DNA of 35,161 nt, taken from the NCBI GenBank assembly GCA_000981625.1, contig LAQA01000056.1:462-35622 (forward strand), given 5' to 3'. Shown here one piece after another: positions 1 through 7,375 of the stretch (the first letter of the stretch is position 1; every line of letters starts with the position of its first letter). A model generated the notes under the pieces. It was given only the letters and a program-made list of their open reading frames with translations. It ran no database searches and was not told the DNA's origin. Source of the stretch: Flavobacteriaceae bacterium ASP10-09a (GTDB lineage Bacteria; Bacteroidota; Bacteroidia; Flavobacteriales; Flavobacteriaceae). The translations under genes and the position numbers were made by a program.

Positions 1-2
1 AC

Positions 3-455
3 ACTAATATTGAAATCAATGAAATAATTTCAATTCAACCTGAATTATTGATTTCTAAAACAGGTAGTAAAGCAACTATTGAATTTAAAGAATTACAGAA
101 TATTTATACTAATCAAGATGCACTAGTATATCAAGAAACCAAAGGAATAATAGATGAATATAATATAGTAATTCCAATTTTATTAAACATTAATATGAAT
201 AAATACTTTTTTGAAATTGGACCACATTTTGGATATACGTTTCGAAGAGATATATCATATAAAGATGGACCAATTAACTCTCAACTGATTTTAAAAAATA
301 CTGACTCTGAAAATTTTGAATTTGCAGGAGCTCTTGGGTTTGGATACAAAATGTCTGAATTATATAAGATTAATATCAGATATTCATATGGGTTTACAGA
401 AAAACAAAACTTGAATAGTTCTATTTTATATTTAGGACTATCATATAAACTCTAA
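3..455 (+). CDS. Outer-membrane beta-barrel (porin/PorT-like) protein, C-terminal part
   Basis: The reading frame is already open at the window edge and reads through without an initiator, so the gene is 5'-truncated by the window. The visible part (about 150 residues) alternates short polar turns with amphipathic strands. It contains the phrase ISIQPELL near its start, a common strand in the outer-membrane beta-barrel family 2 (PF13568) of Bacteroidota, and GPHFGYTF in the middle. It ends with a strand of the kind LYLGLSYKL, whose terminal aromatic/hydrophobic pattern suits BAM-dependent insertion. The likely location is the outer membrane and the substrate is unknown. The family assignment rests on strand pattern and remembered family phrases, not on catalytic residues. 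Confidence 0.6.
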   Translation, partial: TNIEINEIISIQPELLISKTGSKATIEFKELQNIYTNQDALVYQETKGIIDEYNIVIPILLNINMNKYFFEIGPHFGYTFRRDISYKDGPINSQLILKNTDSENFEFAGALGFGYKMSELYKINIRYSYGFTEKQNLNSSILYLGLSYKL

Positions 456-535
456 AAAAAAGAGGATAACATTTGCAATATTGGTCTACTTAAAAATTTA
501 AACAAAAATTTATGCAATTAATTTCAAAAAAAAAC

Positions 536-1228
536 ATGAAGAAAATATTTATTTTATTAGCACAAATAATATTCATTTTTCCATCTTTAGCTCAAGAAAA
601 TGTTAATGAATCAAACTCCAGAAATATTACAAGGCAAGGATTTGGAAAACAAATACCTTTTGAGATGGGAGTTGGTTTTGTTAACAGAAAAGCTAATACT
701 GAGGGTTCTGCTTATTATTTCGATGACTGGAATAATGAAGGAATAGTTTATACAAAAGATAAGGGAAAGTATAAAATAAAAAAAGTAAATATAAACTTAT
801 ACAGTAATAAATTTGAAGCAATTTATGATAGTACTTTTGTTTATACATTCGATAGTAAAAACTTAATAAAAATAGTAATTGATAACAAAGTTTTTCGAAT
901 AATTAAAATCAAAGAAGAACCAAAAATTTTCGAATTATTTTTTAACGATAAAATTTCAATTTATAAATATTATAATATCAATTATTCAAGAAGTTCAAGA
1001 AACCCGATGGTTAATAGAAAAACTAATAAATATATTAAGAAAACAAAGTATTTTTTATTTAGTAAAAATAAACTGACTAAAATAAAACTATCTAAGAAAT
1101 CATTCTCTAAGTTCTTTAAATCAGATAAAGTTAGTCAAAAATCTACTTTAGATTTCATCAATGAAAACAAATTATCCTTAAATAAGGAAAGCGATTTAAT
1201 CAAAGCTTTAAATTTTGTAAGCAAATAA
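536..1228 (+). CDS. Exported protein of unknown function
   Basis: I do not recognise a characterised family. The start is placed at MKKIFILLAQ because this begins a clean signal peptide (KK, hydrophobic core IFILLAQIIFIFPSL, cleavage near SLAQ). An in-frame ATG eight codons upstream would put extra polar residues before it. The mature protein of about 210 residues is lysine-rich, particularly after residue 150, with no cysteines and no transmembrane segment. It has repeated beta-strand-like stretches, so it is probably a small periplasmic or surface beta-rich protein. It stands alone, with no close partner downstream. The lysine- and asparagine-rich composition differs from the metabolic genes further on. 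Confidence 0.6.
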   Translation: MKKIFILLAQIIFIFPSLAQENVNESNSRNITRQGFGKQIPFEMGVGFVNRKANTEGSAYYFDDWNNEGIVYTKDKGKYKIKKVNINLYSNKFEAIYDSTFVYTFDSKNLIKIVIDNKVFRIIKIKEEPKIFELFFNDKISIYKYYNINYSRSSRNPMVNRKTNKYIKKTKYFLFSKNKLTKIKLSKKSFSKFFKSDKVSQKSTLDFINENKLSLNKESDLIKALNFVSK

Positions 1229-1744
1229 ACAAAGGGTGAAACAAGTAGTTAAACAATTAATTAAAAGGGGAAGATATCATGGTGTAAAACATGTATTAAC
1301 AACGTTTATGATACATCGCTTATAAGCTATAAAAAGAAATTTTTGTTCATATTTACAAAGATTTCCAGGTTTTAAATTTGACTTTTAAAATAAAAAATAT
1401 AAAAATTTGGCTTATATTAAACTAAAAATATAGTTCTTTTAAACACGCTAGATTGCAGACACATACCTTTATTTTTAATTATAAATAAACGCTAAACCAA
1501 TGATGAAATTCTTTAGAAAAGTTAGAAGACACATACTTAATAAAACCTCGCAGACTTTCTATTTAGTTTTTATTTACTAACTTTAGTGCTTTATAAATAA
1601 CCAATATCATAGCACAACTTTAGTTGTAATTATTGGGATAAACATAACTTAATAAATATAAAAAAAAGCAAATTAAAACTTTTTAAAAAAAAATAAGGCG
1701 AATTCTGAAAAGCCATACGAGTAAGAAAAATTTAATATCATAAA
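1229..1744 (+). other. Long AT-rich intergenic stretch (about 516 bp)
   Basis: No open frame of useful size with coding character was seen here on either strand. It contains the first copy of a repeated promoter-like element (1534-1605). It also has a small inverted repeat, TATCAT (about 1275) and ATGATA (about 1308), around the text AACAACGTTTATG. No tRNA or known ncRNA structure could be recognised. Its length and the repeat suggest an insertion boundary or cassette junction rather than ordinary spacing. Confidence 0.4.
1534..1605 (+). repeat. Repeated promoter-like element, copy 1
   Basis: This roughly 70-bp segment matches 2608-2673. Both begin TACTTA, continue with a near-identical GCA.ACTTTCTAT stretch, and share a perfect 20-bp block at 1569-1588 (core TTTACTAACTTTAGTG). 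TAACTTTA within the block resembles the Bacteroidota -7 box TAnnTTTG with one mismatch. It lies about 160 bp upstream of the first DoxX-like gene. It may be a promoter, a mobile-cassette boundary, or both. Confidence 0.5.
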
Positions 1745-2083
1745 ATGGAAAATTTAGTAAAATTAGTGCAAATGACTGTAGCAATATCTGTTGCTTATGT
1801 TTGGATTTTTAGGTTTCATAATGTCATTAAAGAATTTAAACAATTTGGATTGAGTGATTTAACCCGAAATTTAATAGGAGCTATTAAAATATCTCTAGCT
1901 ACATTGCTTGTAGTTGGTATTTGGAATTCAACATTAGTTATAATTCCATCTATTCTTATGGGACTTTTAATGATAGGTGCTCAATATTTTCATTTCAAAA
2001 TAAAGAATCCATTTATTAAACATTTACCTTCTCTAATTCTTTTGATTTTATGTGCTTTTATAATATTAATATCAATTCAATAA
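1745..2083 (+). CDS. DoxX-like small membrane protein
   Basis: This 112-residue protein is almost entirely hydrophobic, with about four transmembrane helices. The loop after the first helix carries EFKQFGLSDL followed by a second helix rich in Leu and Val, the layout of the DoxX-like family (PF13564), in which a K/R-x-F-G-L loop is typical. It would sit in the inner membrane. The biochemical role of these short family members is not established, although DoxX relatives have been linked to quinone or thiosulfate metabolism and to redox membrane complexes. The next gene starts 6 bp after the stop and encodes a paralogue of the same length, so the two are probably co-transcribed and may form a hetero-oligomer. 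Confidence 0.6.
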   Translation: MENLVKLVQMTVAISVAYVWIFRFHNVIKEFKQFGLSDLTRNLIGAIKISLATLLVVGIWNSTLVIIPSILMGLLMIGAQYFHFKIKNPFIKHLPSLILLILCAFIILISIQ

Positions 2084-2089
2084 TCAAAT

Positions 2090-2428
2090 ATGGATATCGT
2101 TAAAATATGCATTTTAATATCAAGTTTATCCTTTTTTGGTTATGCTGTCGCCTACTTCGTCTCACCAAATATGAAGAAAGAATTTAAACGGTTTGGATTA
2201 GAAAAAATTGGTCTATTGACAATGGTCTTAGAATTTATAGGAGCGGCTGGTCTAATTGTAGGGCTTAAGTTTAACCCAATTCTAATAGTTTCATCTTTAG
2301 GCCTTGCCTTACTAATGTTTTCTGGATTAATAGTGAGAATAAGATTAAAAGACTCCCTTTGGATTTCTTTACCTGCCCTATTTTATATGGTTTTAAATGC
2401 TTATATATTCTTAGAGTCTATAAATTAA
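2090..2428 (+). CDS. DoxX-like small membrane protein, paralogue of the preceding gene
   Basis: It encodes 112 residues with four predicted membrane helices. The loop motif KKEFKRFGLEKIGLL is followed by a helix with EFIGAAGLIVGL. This Glu-x-x-Gly-Ala-x-Gly pattern in helix 2 is typical of DoxX-like proteins and is clearer here than in the upstream neighbour. The six-base gap to the upstream gene indicates one transcript. No catalytic residues are apparent. The function is unknown, and the family call rests on length, topology and the FGL loop. Confidence 0.65.
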   Translation: MDIVKICILISSLSFFGYAVAYFVSPNMKKEFKRFGLEKIGLLTMVLEFIGAAGLIVGLKFNPILIVSSLGLALLMFSGLIVRIRLKDSLWISLPALFYMVLNAYIFLESIN

Positions 2429-2607
2429 GTGATAATCAATAATTACAATTATTGATATTTTGCATTTGGAAAGTAAATAAATTCAATGATTTAAATATTG
2501 ATACAATTTGTTAAAAAAAAATGTAGCTTAATACCTCCAAATCATCAATCTACTTCTGAATAAAACTGATTAGAGCACCCTATATAATTTATTACATGCT
2601 ACTCGCC

Positions 2608-2673
2608 TACTTATAAAATTCTTGCATACTTTCTATCTGTGATTTATTTACTAACTTTAGTGTTTAAAATAGG
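2608..2673 (+). repeat. Repeated promoter-like element, copy 2
   Basis: This is the partner of 1534-1605, with the shared perfect block at 2643-2662. It is followed at 2692-2700 by ACGTTAAGC, and the ATG of the next gene is at 2714. The surrounding interval (2429-2713, 285 bp) holds no gene that I can support. The position just upstream of a lone gene is the same as for copy 1, so the repeat may deliver transcription to single accessory genes. Confidence 0.5.
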
Positions 2674-2713
2674 TAACTAAACTTACATAAAACGTTAAGC
2701 AAAATATTTAGGC

Positions 2714-3613
2714 ATGAATAAGAAAAACAAAATAGTAACATTCCTATTCGATAAATTTCTTTCAGAAAATACTCGTGAGAAAATTGAAAAAATAATTCTT
2801 AAAGTGGCTATATTTAGTTTTTTTATCCATTTGGCGGTCATCTATTTAATGAAATTTGATTTTTTTGTAGATTTTTCATCAAACTCAGAATTACTAAAAA
2901 ATCCTATATCAGCAGCTTATACTCCTTTTTCGTTTATTCTTATTTATGAGGTTTATCTCTTAATTTACTATTTACCCAAGTCTTTTACGATTTATATAAC
3001 CAAACAGTACGAAATTATAACGCTAATTATTATTCGTAAACTTTTTAAAGATTTATCAGCTTTAGAACTTTCTGAAAATTGGTTTGAAATTAAAGGAGAC
3101 CTACAGTTTACTTATGATTTAATCGCTTCTCTTTTACTTTTTTATTTAATATTCTTATTTCAAAAAGAAGGAAAACTAAAATTAGTCAAGCACGTAAATA
3201 TTAAACCTGTGATTGAACGATTCGTCGATAAGAAAAAGTTAATAGCTGTTATTTTGGTGCCGTTATTTTTTGTAATAGCCTTATATACGCTTATAGATTG
3301 GTCTAAAGGAATTTCTTTAGTATCAGAAGAATTACCAACATTTGAAAGTATCAACAACTTATTTTTTGATCAATTCTTTACGGTACTAATTTTAGTGGAT
3401 GTAGTACTACTTTTAATTTCTTTCTTTTATACAGACCAATTTCATAAAATTATCAGAAACTCTGGATTTGTTATTTCGACAATTTTAATAAGAATGTCTT
3501 TTGGAGTCAGCGGATTAATCAGCACGATTTTAATTGTTGCGGCTGTTCTTTTTGGATTAGCAATAATAACAATTCATAATAAATACGAAAAAAACAGTTT
3601 ATCAAACAACTAA
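2714..3613 (+). CDS. Multi-pass membrane protein of unknown function
   Basis: The protein has 299 residues with about six or seven membrane helices (roughly 29-46, 70-87, 134-149, 175-194, 219-238 and two between 251 and 287). A basic amphipathic N-terminus (KKNK...REKIEK) points to cytosolic entry. A conserved-looking loop reads TPFSFILIYEVYLLIYYLP, followed by LELSENWFEIKGDLQFTYD. No transporter signature, P-loop or catalytic motif is visible. I believe similar hypothetical proteins occur in other Bacteroidota, but I know of no assigned function. It stands alone, preceded by the second copy of the repeated promoter-like element. Confidence 0.6.
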   Translation: MNKKNKIVTFLFDKFLSENTREKIEKIILKVAIFSFFIHLAVIYLMKFDFFVDFSSNSELLKNPISAAYTPFSFILIYEVYLLIYYLPKSFTIYITKQYEIITLIIIRKLFKDLSALELSENWFEIKGDLQFTYDLIASLLLFYLIFLFQKEGKLKLVKHVNIKPVIERFVDKKKLIAVILVPLFFVIALYTLIDWSKGISLVSEELPTFESINNLFFDQFFTVLILVDVVLLLISFFYTDQFHKIIRNSGFVISTILIRMSFGVSGLISTILIVAAVLFGLAIITIHNKYEKNSLSNN

Positions 3614-4067
3614 GTTGCTTAAAAAAAAGTTTAAAGGAACCATAAAACAGAAGAATAGACTCTTTGTTAAACATAAAACGGAAACTTGAGAATATAAATT
3701 TGAAGTTTCTCGAGTTTAAGAACATTTTACAACCTCTTATAAAATTAATTACAGCTAAATATCTGCCTATCAGAATTCTTATAGATAGAAATTTACAACA
3801 AAGTTATTATTAATTGTAACCTATCTTGTAATATTGATAAACGTAAAATCTTAATATAATAGACAAAATTACCGTTAAGAAAATGCAGTAAAATTTTACA
3901 TTGCAGTAAAACTTCATTTATTTTTAGATTTTAAAACACCGAATATGGTATATAAAAATATCACTTAAATTTAATTTAACCTTTAGCCCAATTTCATTTT
4001 TAGAGCACTTTAAATTTGTTGAATAATCAAAGAATAAATATTTACTTTAGCATTTATAATTGAAAAC
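3614..4067 (+). other. Intergenic stretch (about 454 bp)
   Basis: No gene is seen here. A hairpin with 11-bp arms (3682-3692 AAACTTGAGAA and 3707-3717 TTCTCGAGTTT, one mismatch) lies soon after the membrane-protein gene, but it lacks a T-run, so it is a poor terminator. The last 50 bases hold the promoter proposed for the hydrolase gene. Confidence 0.4.
4019..4050 (+). promoter_or_regulatory. Candidate promoter of the secreted hydrolase gene
   Basis: TTG at 4019-4021 is followed after about 21 bp by TACTTTAG (4043-4050), then CATTTAT. This is close to the Bacteroidota primary-sigma consensus TTG-N(19-23)-TAnnTTTG. It leaves a leader of roughly 10 bases before the ATG at 4068. Confidence 0.4.
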
Positions 4068-5165
4068 ATGAAAAACTCTTACTTTGTCATAAAGCTAACG
4101 CTTATTTCATTACTATTTACTAATGTTGTTTCAGCCCAGTGTGATAACGTAACGGTTAATAGCCTAACGAATCCCGGACCTTTTGAAGTCAGTACGCTCA
4201 CCGAAGCAGATGGAATACGGAATGGTCCTAATTATTTAGGAGCGACCATTTACTACCCAGAAAATGCTACACCGCCCTATGCTAGTATTGCAATTGTTCC
4301 TGGATTTACAGGACTTCCTGTAACTATTCAAGAATGGGGTCCATTTTATGCATCTCACGGAATTGTAACAATTATTATAGGTACAAATTCTCTTTTTGAT
4401 TTTCCAGAGGAACGCGCTAATGCTTTGCTAGATGCATTAGAAACAATTAAACAAGAAAATACTAGAGTATCTTCTCCATTAGAAGGAGTACTTAACTTAA
4501 GTCAGTTGGCTGTGAGTGGACACTCTATGGGTGGTGGTGGAGCACAAAGGGCTGCAGTACTTGATAGCTCTATTGCTGGTGTTGTTGCCTTGTGTCCTTG
4601 GTTACCTAGTCCTGAACTTAATCATGAAAGTCCTGTGCTGATTTTTAGTGGTGAAAATGATACAGTAGCCCCTCATTCGCAACACGCAGATATTCATTAT
4701 AATACAACACCAAATACAACTGATAAATTACTATTCGAAATTGAAAACGGCGACCACTTCGTTGCCAATAGTCCTAGTGGCAGTGGCGGTTCTGTTGGTC
4801 AAATAGCACTCTCTTGGCTTAAACTTTATGTAGAAGAGAATGATTGTTATTGTACCTTATTAACTGATAACCTCTTAGTAAATCCTTCGGATACATCTAA
4901 CGTAGTGCAAAGCTTCGAATGTGAATCGTTAGGAATCGATCAACAAGAATTGGCTATTGGAGTTTATCCTAATCCAACAAAAAATACAATCAATATAAAA
5001 ATTAATGAAAACGTACACTACGAACTTTTTTCAACTTTAGGACAACGACTATTAGAAGGAGATCTAACAGGCAATAATAAACAAATTGACTTGTCTCAAT
5101 TACCTTCAAGTTTATATTACTTGTATATCGAAGGAAAAATCATTAAAATTATTAAATATGATTAA
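4068..5165 (+). CDS. Secreted PET hydrolase/cutinase-like alpha/beta hydrolase with T9SS sorting domain
   Basis: This is a predicted extracellular polyester or ester hydrolase of 365 residues. Residues 1-23 form a signal peptide (cleavage VSA/Q). Residues about 33-260 form the alpha/beta-hydrolase core, and residues about 297-365 form a Por-type T9SS C-terminal domain (VYPNPT start). The nucleophile is Ser153 in GHSMGGGG, with Asp198 in GEND and His230 in GDHF. These align at a near-constant offset with Ideonella PETase Ser160, Asp206 and His237. Phe80 and Met154 would form the oxyanion hole, and Trp178 (CPW) matches PETase Trp185. His152, Phe231 and His206 are the cutinase-like states, not the PETase-specific Trp159, Ser238 and Ser214. 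The PETase-specific second disulfide is absent. Cys262 and Cys285 could form the usual C-terminal disulfide. Bacteroidota enzymes PET27 and PET30 have the same plan. The natural substrate is unknown. Confidence 0.8.
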   Translation: MKNSYFVIKLTLISLLFTNVVSAQCDNVTVNSLTNPGPFEVSTLTEADGIRNGPNYLGATIYYPENATPPYASIAIVPGFTGLPVTIQEWGPFYASHGIVTIIIGTNSLFDFPEERANALLDALETIKQENTRVSSPLEGVLNLSQLAVSGHSMGGGGAQRAAVLDSSIAGVVALCPWLPSPELNHESPVLIFSGENDTVAPHSQHADIHYNTTPNTTDKLLFEIENGDHFVANSPSGSGGSVGQIALSWLKLYVEENDCYCTLLTDNLLVNPSDTSNVVQSFECESLGIDQQELAIGVYPNPTKNTINIKINENVHYELFSTLGQRLLEGDLTGNNKQIDLSQLPSSLYYLYIEGKIIKIIKYD

Positions 5166-5300
5166 AAATTGTGCGTCATTAAAAAAACCGAAGCTAGAAT
5201 AAAAAAAATATTTTAACATTAATTTTAGTTTCCCTACCAATTTGTTCAGTGAATAACATTTAAGATAAACGCAATATTTTGATTAGAAAAATATAAAGAT

Positions 5301-5849
5301 TTATTTTTTAATCAACACCAAATCTATACACGCGTCATGTGCTTCTTTAGGTACTGTATTTATTTTCTGAAAAGGATAAGCAACTCCAACTTTAAAAGCG
5401 GCTGGATATGCTGATAAGAAGTCATCGTAGTAACCTCCACCATAACCCAACCTAAAGTTCTTAGTATCAAAAGCCAAACCTGGCACAACTATAAAATCTA
5501 TATCACCAGTAAAGACAGTTCCGTTTTTTGGGTGTGACGTCCCATAGATTCCAAATTCTAAATTATCTAAAGAAGTTAAGATTCGATGTTCTAGATTTCT
5601 GTTTTTTAATGTTACGGGTACAACAACAGTGATATTGATTTTCAGTAACTTTTGTAATAAAGGTAAGATATCAATTTCGTTTCCCATAGGTAAATAAGCA
5701 TGAACAACGTTGCAGTTTCTTTCAGTAATCAATAGTTCTAAGGCATTACAAATCGAGGTGTCATAAGTGTGTTTGTAGTCTGGCGCAAGGGCATCTCGCT
5801 CTCTTTTCATTGCATTTCTTAAAGCTTTCTTTTCAACGATGATTTCCAT
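5301..5849 (-). CDS. 5-formyltetrahydrofolate cyclo-ligase (MTHF synthetase)
   Basis: It converts 5-formyl-THF to 5,10-methenyl-THF using ATP in the cytosol and so returns stored folate to the one-carbon pool. At 182 residues it has the normal length for the family. The N-terminus is basic (KKALRNAMKRERDAL), as in the ATP-binding start of the family. The C-terminal half has the signature VVPGLAFD...RLGYGGGYYDDFL at about residues 122-146, which binds phosphate and folate. It is transcribed alone on the minus strand, divergently from xdhA. A well-formed promoter lies 29-62 bp upstream of the ATG. Confidence 0.92.
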   Translation of the reverse strand: MEIIVEKKALRNAMKRERDALAPDYKHTYDTSICNALELLITERNCNVVHAYLPMGNEIDILPLLQKLLKINITVVVPVTLKNRNLEHRILTSLDNLEFGIYGTSHPKNGTVFTGDIDFIVVPGLAFDTKNFRLGYGGGYYDDFLSAYPAAFKVGVAYPFQKINTVPKEAHDACIDLVLIKK

Positions 5850-5877
5850 ATTTATCCCTCTATTAAACGATTAAAAG

Positions 5878-5911
5878 CAAAGATAAAAGGGTTTACTTAA
5901 AAACACCCAAA
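5878..5911 (-). promoter_or_regulatory. Promoter of the cyclo-ligase gene
   Basis: On the minus strand TTTG (5911-5908) is followed after 22 bp by TATCTTTG (5885-5878), an exact match to the Bacteroidota -33 / -7 consensus. It lies about 30 bp upstream of the ATG, which supports the chosen start. Confidence 0.6.
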
Positions 5912-5935
5912 GAAGATGCTATTATAAAAAGCAGA

Positions 5936-5968
5936 TTGGATTCAAACATTTTTGTATCTTGACCTTTG
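5936..5968 (+). promoter_or_regulatory. Candidate promoter of the xdh operon, nearly abutting the start codon
   Basis: TTG (5936-5938) is followed after 22 bp by GACCTTTG (5961-5968), one mismatch from TAnnTTTG. The ATG of xdhA is only 4 bases further on, so transcription from this site would give a leaderless or almost leaderless mRNA. It may instead be chance, with the true promoter further upstream. Confidence 0.35.
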
Positions 5969-5971
5969 CAT

Positions 5972-7375
5972 ATGATACGATTTATATTAAACAATACAGA
6001 AATCAGTACTGATATTAATACCGGAATTACTTTACTTGATTTTATACGAGAATACCAGCATTTAAAAGGAACTAAAATTGGCTGTAGAGAAGGTGATTGT
6101 GGGGCTTGTACAGTCTTGGTTGGAACTTTAACTGTAAATAACACACTTCAATATCAATCAATTACTTCGTGTATTTCTCCTTTAGGAAATGCGCATGGAA
6201 AACACATTGTTTCAATAGAAGGAATTAACATTCCAAAATCGTTGACATATCCACAACAAGCAATGGCAGATAATTATGCCACACAATGTGGATTTTGTAC
6301 GCCAGGGTTTGTAGTTTCTATGACAGGTTTTGCGCTGCAACAAAATAACACATCTACCTGTAATGACGCTATTAGTGGTAATATTTGCAGATGTACTGGA
6401 TATAAATCTATTGAAAAAGCAGGGTTTGAAATTGAGAATAAACTAATACATAAAGATCAAAACCATCAAATAGATTGGCTAATTTCGAATGCTTTTATTC
6501 CAAATTATTTTAAGGATATTCCCAATAAATTAAAAGCTATTCCAATACAAAAATTTAGCTCTAAAGGAATAAAAGTAGCCAACGGAACCGATTTATTTGT
6601 TCGTTTTGCAGATCAAATGGCAACTAAAGAAATGCATTTACTAGCTCATAATAAAGTATTAAATGGCATCACTTTTAAAAGTAAAACCTGTGTTATTGGA
6701 GCAAACAGTACTGTTACCGAGATGGCAGAAAACAGTAAACTACAAACACTATTCCCTAAATTACACCAATTTTTAAAATTAGTTTCCTCAGAACAGATTC
6801 GGAATATGGGAACTTTTGGAGGAAACTTTGTGAATGCTTCTCCAATTGGAGACATGTCCATTTTCTTTTTAGCTTTGAATGCAACCATTACAATTATAGA
6901 TTCCGAAGAAAAAGAAAGAGAACTCCCATTCCAACAATTTCATATCGATTATAAAAAATATGATTTAAAAGCGAATGAAATTATCAAAAGTATTTCGTTT
7001 CCGATACAAACAAAAAACACCCACTTTAATTTTGAAAAAGTTTGTAAACGAACACATTTAGATATTGCCAGTGTAAATGCTGCAGCAAGAATTACAGTGC
7101 AAAACAATTTAATTATCGATGCACATTTCTCTATAGGCGGCGTTGCAGCTGTTCCAAAATATTTAACAAACACTAATAATTTTATACTAGGTAAAGAGTT
7201 AACGTTAGCTACAATTAAAGCTGCAGAAGAAGTATTACAATCAGAAATAACTCCGATTAGTGATGTAAGAGGTACAATTGCTTACAAGAGACTGTTAGCA
7301 AAGCAATTATTTTTCGCACATTTTATCACCTTATTTCCAACACAATTTCAACTACAAAACTTTATAAGCAAATGA
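5972..7375 (+). CDS. xdhA: Xanthine dehydrogenase small subunit (2Fe-2S / FAD)
   Basis: This is the electron-transfer subunit of a two-subunit xanthine dehydrogenase. It passes electrons from the Mo site through two 2Fe-2S clusters to FAD and NAD. Numbered from the ATG at 5972 (467 residues), Cys38, Cys43, Cys46 and Cys67 ligate the plant-ferredoxin-type cluster. Cys106, Cys109, Cys139 and Cys141 (CGFC...CRC) ligate the second. Residues about 185-460 are the FAD-binding domain with NGTDL and SSEQIRNMGTFGGN. A TTG two codons upstream was rejected because MIRFILNN is the usual beginning and the TTG lies in the probable -7 box. The gene overlaps xdhB by 4 bp (ATGA), indicating translational coupling. 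Confidence 0.93.
   Translation: MIRFILNNTEISTDINTGITLLDFIREYQHLKGTKIGCREGDCGACTVLVGTLTVNNTLQYQSITSCISPLGNAHGKHIVSIEGINIPKSLTYPQQAMADNYATQCGFCTPGFVVSMTGFALQQNNTSTCNDAISGNICRCTGYKSIEKAGFEIENKLIHKDQNHQIDWLISNAFIPNYFKDIPNKLKAIPIQKFSSKGIKVANGTDLFVRFADQMATKEMHLLAHNKVLNGITFKSKTCVIGANSTVTEMAENSKLQTLFPKLHQFLKLVSSEQIRNMGTFGGNFVNASPIGDMSIFFLALNATITIIDSEEKERELPFQQFHIDYKKYDLKANEIIKSISFPIQTKNTHFNFEKVCKRTHLDIASVNAAARITVQNNLIIDAHFSIGGVAAVPKYLTNTNNFILGKELTLATIKAAEEVLQSEITPISDVRGTIAYKRLLAKQLFFAHFITLFPTQFQLQNFISK

Noticed and set aside
1229-1744. tRNA or riboswitch in the long gap
   Set aside because: No cloverleaf, GC-rich stem set or recognised aptamer core could be found by eye.
3682-3717. Hairpin after the membrane-protein gene as a terminator
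   Set aside because: The stem has a mismatch and no following T-run. It is kept only as a note.
5966-5971. TTG start of xdhA two codons upstream
   Set aside because: It overlaps the probable -7 box, and ATG at 5972 gives the usual N-terminus.
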